Both the position numbers and the translations under genes were made by a program. Below, piece by piece: positions 1 to 10,455 of a DNA stretch of 64,000 nt (positions within the stretch are counted from its first letter, which is position 1; each line of letters begins with the position of its first letter). Below the pieces are notes generated by a model, which was given only the letters and a program-made list of their open reading frames with translations, did not search any database and was not told the origin of the DNA. Source of the stretch: Acheta domesticus (taxonomy: Eukaryota > Arthropoda > Insecta > Orthoptera > Gryllidae); NCBI GenBank assembly GCA_031308135.1, contig JAHLJT010000631.1:223085654-223149653 (forward strand). The letters are read 5' to 3'.

Positions 1-858
1 AGATGTTTCCAGCACAGCGAAACTAGAGTATTGCCAACCGCAGCATTTCGCGACAGAGTTGTCAACTAAACTATTAATTAAATTGATTTTGTGAAAGTAA
101 ATGTAAATTCGTAAAGTTGTCTGTAAATTAAATTGATTTTGTGAAAGAGATCATTCAAATACTACTTGCACGCTAATGGGGACAGGGTTGCCCACTCTGT
201 TTCAAAATTGAACAAGGGAAGAGAGAATTGAAAATTGAATGCATTACAACACAAGTGTCTATTTCGACAACATTCTGTTAGAATATATAAAAGCACGATA
301 CAGCGATAACACGATATACCGAGGAAAACATTTTTACGAACAATACTTCCAAATCGGGAGAAAACGCAATGCATGACATTGTTGTTCTGTCAATTTCAAA
401 AGAGCGAGGTTCTAGGTGTGTATTTACTCTTGAAGAAGTAGAAGATTTTTAATACGAAATTGTGTGATGGAGTGGGTGGGGGAGGTAAAAATAACGATTG
501 TGGGTTCGTATTTATTAAAGGACCCCCAAATGTTGTATAGTCTAGTTACCTAATTTTAATAAGTTGCTGCATTTATTTTGTACCTTCCAGAAAGCCAATC
601 ACACAAGAAAACATGAATAGTAAGAACCTTCATTAGACAATTCGATAAAATCATATCTTTTTTATATGGTATTTAAAAATATTTTGATTAGACACTTCTA
701 TAATTTATTAAGGAACTAGCTGAATGTGGCGTTGCCGACGCTTTAAACTACCTTCCGTTGTTTGACTTTTTTTTCTTTCTTCCGTTCACAGTCCTATTTG
801 CTCAGTTTAAATGTTTTGTCAGCGTTGAAAACTAACCACTTAAACTTTGCAATTATTT

Positions 859-936
859 TGTGTACTGTTAAAGAAGTCAACAGTTGACGAAGTTGCGTAC
901 TGTTGACGAAGTTGTGTACTGTTGACGAAGTCAACG
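859..936. repeat. Short imperfect tandem repeat (about 20-bp unit)
   Basis: Three to four imperfect copies of a unit close to 'GTGTACTGTTGACGAAGTT' occur in a row; the first is diverged. The motif GACGAAGT recurs in register. Confidence 0.7.
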
Positions 937-938
937 TC

Positions 939-1116
939 AAATTCTTCGTTTTTGTATTCTGGGATTGTCTTTGACGAACAGTTGACAACTCGATGACACA
1001 GCTATGCTTTTCTCGGTGACGTGCACCCACGGCCGTCTGATCCGGGTAACTCAATAGGCCTCCACTTATTTAGTTCATTTTCCGTGAAAGGAAATTCTTC
1101 GTTTTTGTATTCTGGG
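939..1116. repeat. Direct repeat pair of 25 bp
   Basis: The same 25-bp word (starting AAATTCTTCG, ending TATTCTGGG) is at 939-963 and 1092-1116. The second copy leads into a pyrimidine-rich tract with recurring CTCTTCGTC words (about 1126-1275). The intervening 128 bp could be an insertion with duplicated target or a small duplication. Confidence 0.55.
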
Positions 1117-2279
1117 GTTTTTTGTCTTCTAAGACTCCCACTACGTCTTCGTCTTCGCTCGCGTCTTAGTCATCCTCTTCATCTTCTTTTTTGTCTCTCT
1201 CTTCTTTATTTTCTTCGTCACTCTCTTCTTTTTCTCTTCGTCTCTCTTCGTATTTCTCTTCGTCTTTCTCTATTAATGGAAAAAATTATGGAAACAACTA
1301 TTAATGGAAGTGGCAACGTAATCGAGGTTATGAGGATTCTGGAAACATAAATCAAACCTCAATACTAATTGCTGCGAAATGAACTATTCCTCTTTAACAA
1401 TTTTAATTAACATTTTAAATTATTTTTAATGACAAAATACATTTTAAACAAGGTATTGAAAGTCATGTTTCTTCTATTGGCTAATATTAAAATACACCCC
1501 TTCCTGCAAAGTATATTATTTCGACTTATCGTTCGTTCTTTTAGTCGAGAAACTCTGCTTTCCGTCCTCGTCGACACTTACAAGCAAACTAGACATAAAG
1601 ATGTAATTCATATCCTTTAGAAACTTTTCAGCAGAGTCGTGTGACGAAAGAAGTAGCGATAACCTTCAGATCGGATTCGCGCACGAGACGTGCTCTGTCA
1701 CTGTTTAACAGTCGTACTGAAGGGTAGTACGAGTTAGCAAACCACAGGAATGCCTTGATCAATTAAGAGATGTTAAATTCATCTGTAGTTGCCTGAAACG
1801 GAAAGAATTCCCTCAGCGAGATAAGAGACTGAATTAGAGGTCTGCATTTTCCGCGATTTTACCGGACCGCGCCCGCTCGATCCTCTTTCTCTGGAGACCA
1901 CGCGCTCGACCGTCCGTGATGGCCGGTTGCGGGCTAGCCGGTGACCGCCGACGCTCGGTCGGTCGTCTATAACCGGCGGACCCCAATCCGGATAACTGCG
2001 CCTCGCAAGACTCGGCCGCTACGTCGGAATAAATATCGGATGCTATGTTCCAAAATAAGGAAGGAGTTGATTAAAGAAATTACCAGTAATTTCCATGTTA
2101 CAAAATGTACTGTCATCATGGGCTACTCGAACTCCTAAGGTACTACCTGGCCTCACGCGAAAATAATGTTTTCAACGGTTATTGTTGTTTATACATCATA
2201 TTGACTAGTTTCAGTTGCTAATTTGGTCTCCTCTCGGTGACGAAGACACGCCATGGACTCCCCATGTGTGTTGCGTTTA

Positions 2280-4120
2280 TTGTGTTGTGACACTGAATGG
2301 ATGAAGGGAAAACAGTGAAGTTTGGAATCGCCATGATTTGGCGAGAACCGAAGGATCAACGGACTGCTATTTTTGCCTCACAGAACTGCCAAAAGGATCA
2401 ACGGACTGCCAGAAGTTGAAGGCTATTCATAAAAAAAGCATTGCACTGTATGCGCTGATGTCATATCAGCAATGAAACCTATACCAGACGGACCGCAAAT
2501 GCCAATTCCCAAGGCTCCAACCATTAAACTCGACGCAAACACTTCGTCTGACAGTGCAAGTGAAGGTGATGAATCAGAAGAGTGAAAATTAAATTGAATT
2601 GATGACTCATTTCATCAACTGGCGGAGATAGAAGGTACTACTTAGGCGACGAACCGGGCGATTAGAATTTAGCTCAGAGGCTTCTTTTAGGATTGAAGAT
2701 ATTTGAAGCTATAAGCGGCAGAGTGGACTAACCCACATTGGCTTCTTCTAGGCTTGAGAATATTTTACGTCCTACATGGACAATCTACTACATGGAACAG
2801 CAGACTTTATTTCCCCTCCAAAGGAAGGCGTACGAAAGGTTTTTTCGCCCTTAAAAATCCACGGATTCGTTAGGTTTTGAATCCGCCAACTTGGGTATAA
2901 CAGTCTCCGATACGCTAGCCGTCCATCGACTCCACATGCAAATGGAAAACGAACGAAGACCATAACTAATTCAGTAGGCTGAATTCAATGAGTAAGTGCG
3001 GGATCTCAATTTGACGAAAAACCAAGCTGAATTTCTTGGCTCCGGATTACGACAGTGGAACTTTCTAGCATCAAGCAGGTCTACAAGCACATCAGTATGC
3101 CGAGACCGAAGTAAACAATTCGCACAGTTCTTTTCAATGGAAATGGAAATATGTGTTTGTAACAATGGAAATGGAATTGAATTTGAGCACAATCCGAGTG
3201 AATTGCGTCTCTTTCTGGATGCTTCAAAGGGCTGCATTGTTGCCTAACGGAAATATGTGGTCTTCCATTCCTCTTGCTCATGCAGAGGGAATGAAGGAGA
3301 CGTATGATGCAATGAAAGCTGTCCTCTCGGACATTAACTATAGCACGTTCACCTGGAAGGTTTGTCGTGATTTGAAGGTTACAGCCATAATTCAAGGTTT
3401 GCAAGTAGTGTTTACAAAATATTGTTGTTTCTGCGTCTTTGGGATAGCAGAGACACAACAAAACAAAATATACAAAGAAATTGGCCGAGGCGTGAAGAGC
3501 ACGCAATTGGCGAAAGAAATGTTGCTCATGCTCTATTGGTTCAATTAGATTATCTGATTATTCTTTTATCACCACACATTAAACTTGGTTTAATGAACTA
3601 GTTTCTAAAATCCTTGCAGAAAGTCAATAATTCGTGTACTTAAAGGGAAAGTTTCCCAATATTACCGACGTTAAGCTTAGTGTTAGTATTTTTGTAGAGC
3701 CTCATATAATGAACCTCCTTTATGATTCAGAATTTGAAACCAAAATGAACAATGTGGAACTGGCAACGTAGAAGTCATTTTCAGCTTATGTGACGGCTTC
3801 CTGGGATATAAAAGTAATCCAAAATTTGAGGACTTTGTTCGTGAGTTGGTTCAAGCTTCATCAAACTTTTGGCTGCCGAATGTTAAAGTCGCATTTCCAT
3901 TTGTACGTTTTTCCTGATAATTTGAGTGACTTGAGTGATGATCACGAAGAATGATTTCATCAGGAAAAAGCCCAAATGGAATGACGATATCAAGGGAGGT
4001 AGGATATTTCCATGATGAGTGATGTTTGCAGGTTCCTTTGCAGGGAAACTCCCAATTCAACATACATGAGACAATCCAATAGCGTATATTTTCAAAAATA
4101 CTGAACACATTTTAAATACT
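2280..4120 (+). pseudogene. Decayed copy of a multi-copy arthropod ORF family (function unknown)
   Basis: The plus strand holds conserved blocks, in order, of a protein family I recognise as multi-copy in arthropod genomes and of unknown biochemical role. They are an acidic Ser/Glu-rich segment near 2470-2585; a block with LTKNQAEFLGS and WNFLA near 3005-3075; HNPSELRLFLDASK near 3188-3229; then, after a frame change, PLAHAEGMKETYD and DLKVTAIIQGLQ near 3270-3410, followed by a Cys-rich FTKYCCFC block. Further on, FPDNLSDLSDDHEE and a degenerate FHQ...RYQGR segment lie near 3910-4000. Stops and frame changes separate the blocks, so this is a dead copy. Its presence in repeats suggests a transposon-borne gene. 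Confidence 0.6.
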
Positions 4121-5878
4121 GCATTAATACTATTTTTTCTAAAAAATTAAAAAATATTTGGATATTACATCTGAAATTTTAATGTATTATGTAATCGAGT
4201 CATAAAATGTATGAATGGGCTGAAAGTACGTAACTAATAAGTGTGACGTGATAGAGAATTCCTGTGAACTGCATTGATTTCAGCACCCTCAAATTCGTAA
4301 AAACCAACCACTTTCATTCCTGTTACACAAAAAGGCTTTTCTACTCCTATTGTATAATGCTGTCATTTGTTGGCAATGTTGGCAATGTTGGCATGTTGGG
4401 TTATGCAACCCGTTGCATAATCGTAATTATTACGATGCAGATTTCATGATGATACAGGTTATTGATCAATCACAGAGAATCTTACAAACGAAGTTTTGAC
4501 AATTAATAGTTGAGAATCGCTCTAGTAAATGTTTCGTTCGATTGTGTGTGTTAAAATTGCATTTAGTATTATATTATGCTTAGCAGTTGTAATTGCTTGT
4601 ATTATTAATAATTTTTACGTGAAATATTATTTAAAATAAATTGGATCGTAATTTCACTTTGATCTTATTTATTTAGGGCAGTGATAGATATTGAAGAGAA
4701 CATTTGACTGACAAAGATCTAAACGCAAGTCATTTTCTGTTATATGTTGCTGCCGTGTAATTGAACGTAAAAGCTGGCCAATTCTTTAGTTTCAAATGTC
4801 TAGTGAATTAAAAGTGGAGTTGACACCTCCAGTCCTGCTATACTCGTATTGGTGTGACAGTCTCCGGAATGTTACCTTTAGATTGAAGTTCAATGGAAGG
4901 ATACATTTAAATTGTTTTATGGAAACCAAGAAGACATACATTTAAATAGGTAATTTTGAAGAAAAATTATACAATAAGGAATAGTTTCTTATAAAATTAG
5001 GCTTAAAAACGAAGGAAAATTTCACATAATATGATTATTTAAGATAAGAGTTGTAAAGTAACATTTTATTACAAACAGTTACAACGTGGAATGGTGAAAT
5101 GATACCAACTTTGGGGAAAGATACGGATATATTTATGTACGATATTGAGGGAATTGATCTGAAGACAAATTGTTGACTTACAACTAAACAATGAGAGGCA
5201 AATTTATGAAATGTTGAAAATTGTACTAGATAATAACAAGTTTTGTAACGAGAGACTTAAAGGTTAGATACAGTTAACATTGGAAACTGATGTCTTAAAA
5301 TATAATACTCGTAGCTACGGCAAGGACCATAACATCATTTTCCTTGTGAAAGGGTAGGTATACAATTAGCATCTCGAGAGAACTATGGTGGCGCAATCGA
5401 TATCATCCCCGAGATGGACTTTTCTGGATGTCAATTCTTTTCACGGCAGTTTCGAGATGCAACAGCAATGAATGATTAGTTCAGAAGCATACAGTTGCAA
5501 AAGCCTTTTGCGAAAAGGTGCCGGAAAAATAAAACATAGATAATACGTAGGGTTCAGGGTCATTATCATATGCCCATTGAAGTATTTATGCGAGTTCCTT
5601 CAGGGCGATGAGTTGTCATCAAAAACCAAAACAAAATTAATTGTATGTGTATGTCGTACAAATACTACAAGAGTGAATGAAGTATATTATCAGTTATTAC
5701 ATCAGTCGCTATTAAAGGGGTTCGCCGCTATTTTGGCCGTACGTTCTGAAGAGAAAACTCACTTAACGCTTAGACCCTTTTTGGGGTCATTTGTGTCCCC
5801 AGGCGCAAATAATGTTTTGCAACACTCTGAAAATTGTTGTGATTTCTGAACGTTAATCTGGCGTATTTGTTGTTTATA
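4121..5878. other. Gene-free stretch
   Basis: AT-rich sequence with no supported gene. A three-copy short repeat of 'GGCAATGTT' type is at about 4371-4398. Nothing else structured was seen. Confidence 0.6.
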
Positions 5879-6029
5879 AATTGAGGCATCCAGTGAGAAA
5901 GGGAGCTAATCCACAAAATTCAAAACGTCGAATTATTGACATATTCAATGTGTTCGTAATCGAATTCGTTCAGATATCGATAGTTACAATTTTGTGGGTT
6001 AGCTCCCTCTCTCACTGGACACCTCAATT
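5879..6029. mobile_element. Small MITE with about 40-bp terminal inverted repeats
   Basis: The left end (AATTGAGGCATCCAGTGAG...) and right end (...CTCACTGGACACCTCAATT) are inverted copies of one another over about 40 bp with a few mismatches. The element is 151 bp, non-coding and nearly all terminal repeat plus a short loop. No clear target duplication is visible, so the superfamily is not assigned. Confidence 0.75.
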
Positions 6030-6289
6030 AGTGGCTCTTTATCAAACATTCTCATATTGGTATGATGGACACCTATGTATAGTTATGAGGATATTCCAGA
6101 ATGTTTTTCTGGAAATAATACTAATCTTTGTTTTTCTAGTACGATACAGTAAACAAAGCACATAAATATCATAATTTTCTCAATTAATAATTGCAAATAG
6201 CATTCGTGCATGAAATACTAGTAAACTGTAGGGTAAAACGTGTGGGGTCAATTTTTAAACAGAATCCACGTAAGTAATAGGAACTTGAC

Positions 6290-6845
6290 ATCGAATTCGA
6301 TGATTTCAAAACATCGATGTTTTTGTAGTAACATCAACGTATTAACGCCGATGTTTTTCAACATTGATGTTTGTGATCTTTTTTTTCTTTTCCGATGTTT
6401 TGTCTCTGAACGAAAAATTCCTTGACCACAATACTGTAAAAGTTAAAATATGAAATAATAGCTGATGGTCACAGTTCATACGTTGGAACCAAAGAAACGC
6501 TGTTCGCTACCTTCATCGACCAAACTCTCTCGCCCGAGATGACCTCCACGCCCTTGTATTTCCTTTTTCTTCATATTTATTTCGCTTAGTGAGATGTGGT
6601 TCCGCTCTGGGCGCAGGGCCTGCCCCTTCTCATACCCTTACTCGGCGAATTGATAAACACGAACACTGTCAAATCAAATTTTAATGCACACAAATTTAAT
6701 ATTACAGGTTACTAAACCAGTCTAAAAACATCGATGTTGAAATACATTGATGGTTTTTAGTCGATGTATTTTGAACATCGATATTTTAATTTCGATAACC
6801 GATGTTTGCTAACACCGATGTTTAGTTATCGATGTCTCTTCAGTA
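6290..6845. repeat. Two clusters of ACATCGATGTTT-like motifs flanking a unique core
   Basis: At 6295-6410 and again at 6725-6840 many copies of CGATGTT (and its reverse complement AACATCG) occur, several forming the palindrome AACATCGATGTT. The roughly 310 bp between the clusters lack the motif. The arrangement looks like subterminal transposase-binding repeats at both ends of a short non-autonomous DNA transposon, but I could not define exact termini or a target duplication. Confidence 0.5.
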
Positions 6846-6889
6846 GTAAGTACTGGAGAAACGGAGTTGAAGGTTATGCATAGGAAAGT

Positions 6890-7470
6890 GCAAGGCGCAC
6901 GCAACCTGCGTGCCGGCGCTGCAGTCGCGTCACTGACCTCGGCTATGGGCGGGGGCGCCGCGCCACCCCCCCTGGCGCCCCGGTTGCAGGCGGTGCATGG
7001 CAGGCTGCGGCGGGCGCGGGCGGTGCATGGCAGGGCAGACTCGACGCACGCTCGCCGGCCCGGGGTCAGCTGTGGACGACAGCAGGCGGCAGGCGACGGC
7101 GGCCGGCGCGTTTTCCTGCAGGAAAAGCGCCACCGACAGGGTTCGCGCCGATGCGCCGCGCCGTCGGCACGGGAGATCGCGAGCGCCGGGGGCTGCGGCG
7201 GGGGGCGGGCGGGGGGAGGGGTACAGAGGGGCTGCGGTCGCGAGCAGCCGCGAGAGCACCGACGACGGCGGCGGCGGCGACGGCGGCCGATAAGGACCGA
7301 ACCAATCACGCGAAAGGAGGAAAACTGCGGCGTTCCGCTTACACAACTTATTCGCGTCGGATTCGGGTGCAGGTGCGAGGATCCCGCGGTCGCGGTGCGC
7401 CGACCGGCCTTTTCCTGCCGGCCGCAGTGGTCCCGGCGTCGCACACGAGGGTCACAAGATGCCTCGACAA
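6890..7470. promoter_or_regulatory. CpG island-like GC-rich block
   Basis: An abrupt GC-rich, CpG-dense block in AT-rich DNA, containing CGG/GCG runs and a direct repeat around GGCGGTGCATGGCAGG (6987-7037). Long reading frames exist on both strands in several frames, as expected from low stop-codon density rather than coding. It could be a promoter or first exon of a gene whose other exons lie outside this window, or a GC-rich transposon segment. Confidence 0.4.
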
Positions 7471-8330
7471 CTTATCAACTCTTCTTGGAACTGGGATAGG
7501 GGACGCGAGCGTCGCTAGAATTGTCCTCCAGACAGTGGCTGAATTCGACCTGGAAATGAGCCGTTGAGAGCAAAAGTGGTGTAAGTCAAATTTTGGAAAG
7601 TTTGAGTTAGATTCACTGGAAGATGGTTTGAACTTTGTTCCATCACGGACTAAAATAGTGTGAGGCAAACTTCAATATTTCTTAGCTAGAGGCCAGCACA
7701 GTGCAGAAGTAGCCAAGAAGTTGCTCATACTGCTGCGTGCAATTTTGGTGTAATTCACAGGTGGAACGAAACAGCTTCCAGGAGCTCCCAAGAATTAGCT
7801 TCTTGTTTATCTGCACCTATCACAGAAGAAGCATCTCGAAAAAAACAATCGCTTGCAGAGATATGTACACTGGTCAAAATCGCAAATTACAAATTGCTCT
7901 CACCTAGTTGAAAATCATGACAAAGCCCTATTTTTCCATCACATTTGTATCCCAGACGAAAATTGGGCCTGCCTATTATTTGAACGAAAGTCATAGTTTT
8001 AGGAAACGGGGTGTAAAAAAGTGGTGAAAGTCAACAAAATAGTTTATTACTTCATTAAAAGCAAGGTTTCAGTCCAAAATATCTGTAATAAGTTAAAAGA
8101 CTATCTCCTTAACACGTTCTTAATACTTTAGGTAATTTATTTCTAAGCACCATAGTTTTACAGCGTTTGTCATTTGCTCGCCATCTCCAGGAAAGTGTTT
8201 TTTTTTACTTACACCACTTTTGCTCTCAACGGCTCAAATGAAGCTAGTGTCAAAATATCCACCACCGTTGGAACCCGAACCTTAGCACCTGCTGATCAAA
8301 ATCGTGCGGAATCCATGGGAATGCTGACTC
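7470..8330 (-). mobile_element. SINE fragment interrupted by a MITE
   Basis: The stretch 7500-7557 (containing GCTAGAATT and GCTGAATTCGACC) and its continuation from 8236 (AGCTAGTGTC, CACCGTTGGAACCCGAACC) match, in the same order, the body and box-B part of the SINE at 36008-36512. The two halves are separated exactly by the MITE at 7558-8235. The SINE reads on the minus strand. Confidence 0.6.
7558..8235. mobile_element. 678-bp MITE with AAAT target duplication
   Basis: The terminal inverted repeats begin GAGCCGTTGAGAGC and continue for about 30 bp (through AAAGTGGTGTAAGT). The right end is the reverse complement. AAAT at 7554-7557 and 8236-8239 flanks the element. The interior is AT-rich and non-coding. 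The superfamily is not certain. It inserted into a SINE, so it is younger than that SINE copy. Confidence 0.8.
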
Positions 8331-8335
8331 TGAGT

Positions 8336-9182
8336 CAACTCGCCTTATCACAGCTCAATGTGTTTTACTGTCCCTTCGATTGAAATACTGCGGTAAAAAA
8401 AAATCAACTTGCCTATGAAAAATTTGCTTTCATAAGTACATTCCAAATATATATGAAACGCAAACTCAAAAAGTCAAGGTAACAAAATGTTTCAGTAGTT
8501 AAGATATTGGTTGAAAATAATTAGACAAGAGTTCATTCTCAGATTAAGCGTACAATATCGAGAGTGTTTCAAACAAAATTAAATTATAAATCTAAATTTG
8601 TATTAGATTAAAATATTATCTAATACGTAAGTATGTCAATTTTGACAAAAACTAATGATAATTAATAAATTGGTAAGGCAATGGTAATATTCCAAGCTCA
8701 ATTAAGAGAGGCTTGCAGGAATCACAGTAATGGCATTTCGTATTATTCGTACAATTTTCTTCTAAAATCCAAAAGTCAGGGTACTCTAGGATGTTTTCCT
8801 CCACATTATTAAACCATTTTTCAGGTGGCAATATACGTTTGCAAAATACACGCAAAGAGGTGAAAGAAAGCTGATTGAATTTGAAAGAATATTGAGTGCG
8901 TAATATTAACGAATTTAATTTTAAGCGCTCCCGCTTCTGAGTAGCTGAGTTTCTAATCTTCATTGTTGTACTACGGTTACAAAATGCGACGAGCGTTTTC
9001 CTGGCCATAAAATTTCTACAAAGCATATTACTAGGAGTATTTTCTTCAACAATTGAATGTCGTTGTGAATACATATTATAATTTGTCGAGTTATCTAAAT
9101 ATACTTTGCAGTAGCGTAACCGCGTTCTGAAATACCCAGAGGCGAAATCGAAATGGGGCCCCAATCTGCAATAACCGTGAAA
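8336..9182 (-). pseudogene. Possible small LINE reverse-transcriptase relic (within a gene-poor stretch)
   Basis: A 170-codon minus-strand frame (8652-9164) ends with CDSCKPLLIELGILPLP. This resembles the conserved SC..LF..L.ILPLP motif near the C-terminus of several insect non-LTR reverse transcriptases. The rest of the frame has no recognisable motif and no flanking LINE structure was found. Only the last 60-80 bp support the call; chance remains possible. Confidence 0.25.
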
Positions 9183-9248
9183 TCAATAATTTTTTAATCT
9201 AATTTGTGTACTAATATGGCTGGTGTAATGGAAAAAAATAAGCATGCA

Positions 9249-9249
9249 G

Positions 9250-9321
<72 letters not shown>
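9249..9321. repeat. (TA)n microsatellite followed by poly-T
   Basis: About 29 TA units (9249-9306) run directly into a poly-T tract (9307-9321). The short frame rich in Ile/Tyr across it is an artefact. Confidence 0.95.
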
Positions 9322-9849
9322 GCGGATATCTGCCCACAGGAGTCCTTTTTGAAAGCCCCTGACTTCCTGAAACCGGTGCGGTGCATCAGACGCACCAGCC
9401 TACTCCCCTCATCCTAAGACTGAATGACGGATACAAAAGAAGAGGACCGAATATATGATTTATTTCGAGGGTTTTGTTTTCTGCACTCTATCAGAAAATA
9501 ATTCATATTCAAATTAATTTAATGTTTTGAAATGAATGGGATTTCGATTATACCTATTAATCACCGGTTCATATAGGGCTATGAACCCTAAGTAGATCCG
9601 TTGATTATCTCTGACCCCATTTAAAATTTCATCGACCCCAGAGGATTGGGGAACTCATGGTATAAAGTGGTGCTACAACAGATCGTACTTTCTCACGTTA
9701 TTTGTAAATGTTTCGTAAGTATAATACTACTTTGAACCCATAAAAGTGTTTTCAACCACAAAAATCTTTTTTCCACGTTGGAATTCGATCTCGGGATTAT
9801 CACGCCATGCACATTTACCCTACATCCCCAGCCTTGGAGTTATAACCTT

Positions 9850-10450
9850 CTTCACTCTTTCAAAGGAAATTTAATATTATCTTTTGTACATTTTGCGGTA
9901 AAACATATTTTTCGGTATCACTGACGTAGAAAATGTATATTCGGAATTCATAAACTGTTAGAGGAAGTAATTTACAGCATATAGGAACCAGGATTATCAA
10001 CTTTCCTGTATCAGTGAAACTTTTTTCTTAGAAAAAAATCGCAGGTTTTTGCTGCAGCATTACATTATTTTCTCTTTACTACATAAGTAATACGCGAGAA
10101 AGTAAAAAATGTCCTAAAATCTAAAATCTAAAATTGATAAGTATCAAGTTGTCAAAAAAATCAAAACATCCAAATGATGAGCGGTTAAGGATTGTCATTA
10201 ATCCAAAAATATATTTATGATGTTCTCTTCTACTGCTGGGGTGCTGGCATGGTTTTTTGCGCAACAATGTTCAGAAGACCCTTTTGCAGTTGGTCTTCTT
10301 ATGATTCTCCTCAATCCTATCAAATTTAGGTAAACCTACCTAAGGTGGAACCTGGATAAGGCGGAAACCTGCCTTCGCCGGACAAAATCTCAGAACAGAC
10401 ATTTTTCAATGAAAAATACTGAATAAGACGGAAACCTGCCTAACGCGGAA
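9850..10450. mobile_element. Decayed DNA transposon with repeated GCGGAAACCTGCCT motifs
   Basis: At 10340-10455 the words 'TAAGGCGGAAACCTGCC' and 'TAAGACGGAAACCTGCCTAA' recur. The sequence at 9970-10110 (CATATAGGAAC ... TACGCGAGAA) is related to 53195-53320. Both parts therefore also occur around 52.7-53.3 kb inside the receptor intron. Tandem GGAAACCTG(C)C-type words are reminiscent of pogo/Tigger-like ends, but that family call is tentative. Confidence 0.4.
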
Positions 10451-10455
10451 ACGGC

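Larger units (their letters stand above)
1..2260. other. Gene-free AT-rich stretch
   Basis: No coding potential, RNA gene or named transposon is recognisable here beyond the short repeats listed separately. A locally GC-rich patch lies at about 1850-2000. Short reading frames have no recognisable domains. Confidence 0.6.

Noticed and set aside
6809..7668. Overlapping 80-210-codon frames on both strands
   Set aside because: All lie in the CpG-rich block. Frames are open in nearly every phase because stops are rare in GC-rich DNA, with low-complexity Arg/Ala/Pro composition.
9183..9395. Frame rich in Ile-Tyr repeats (also 27730-27961)
   Set aside because: Translation of TA microsatellites.
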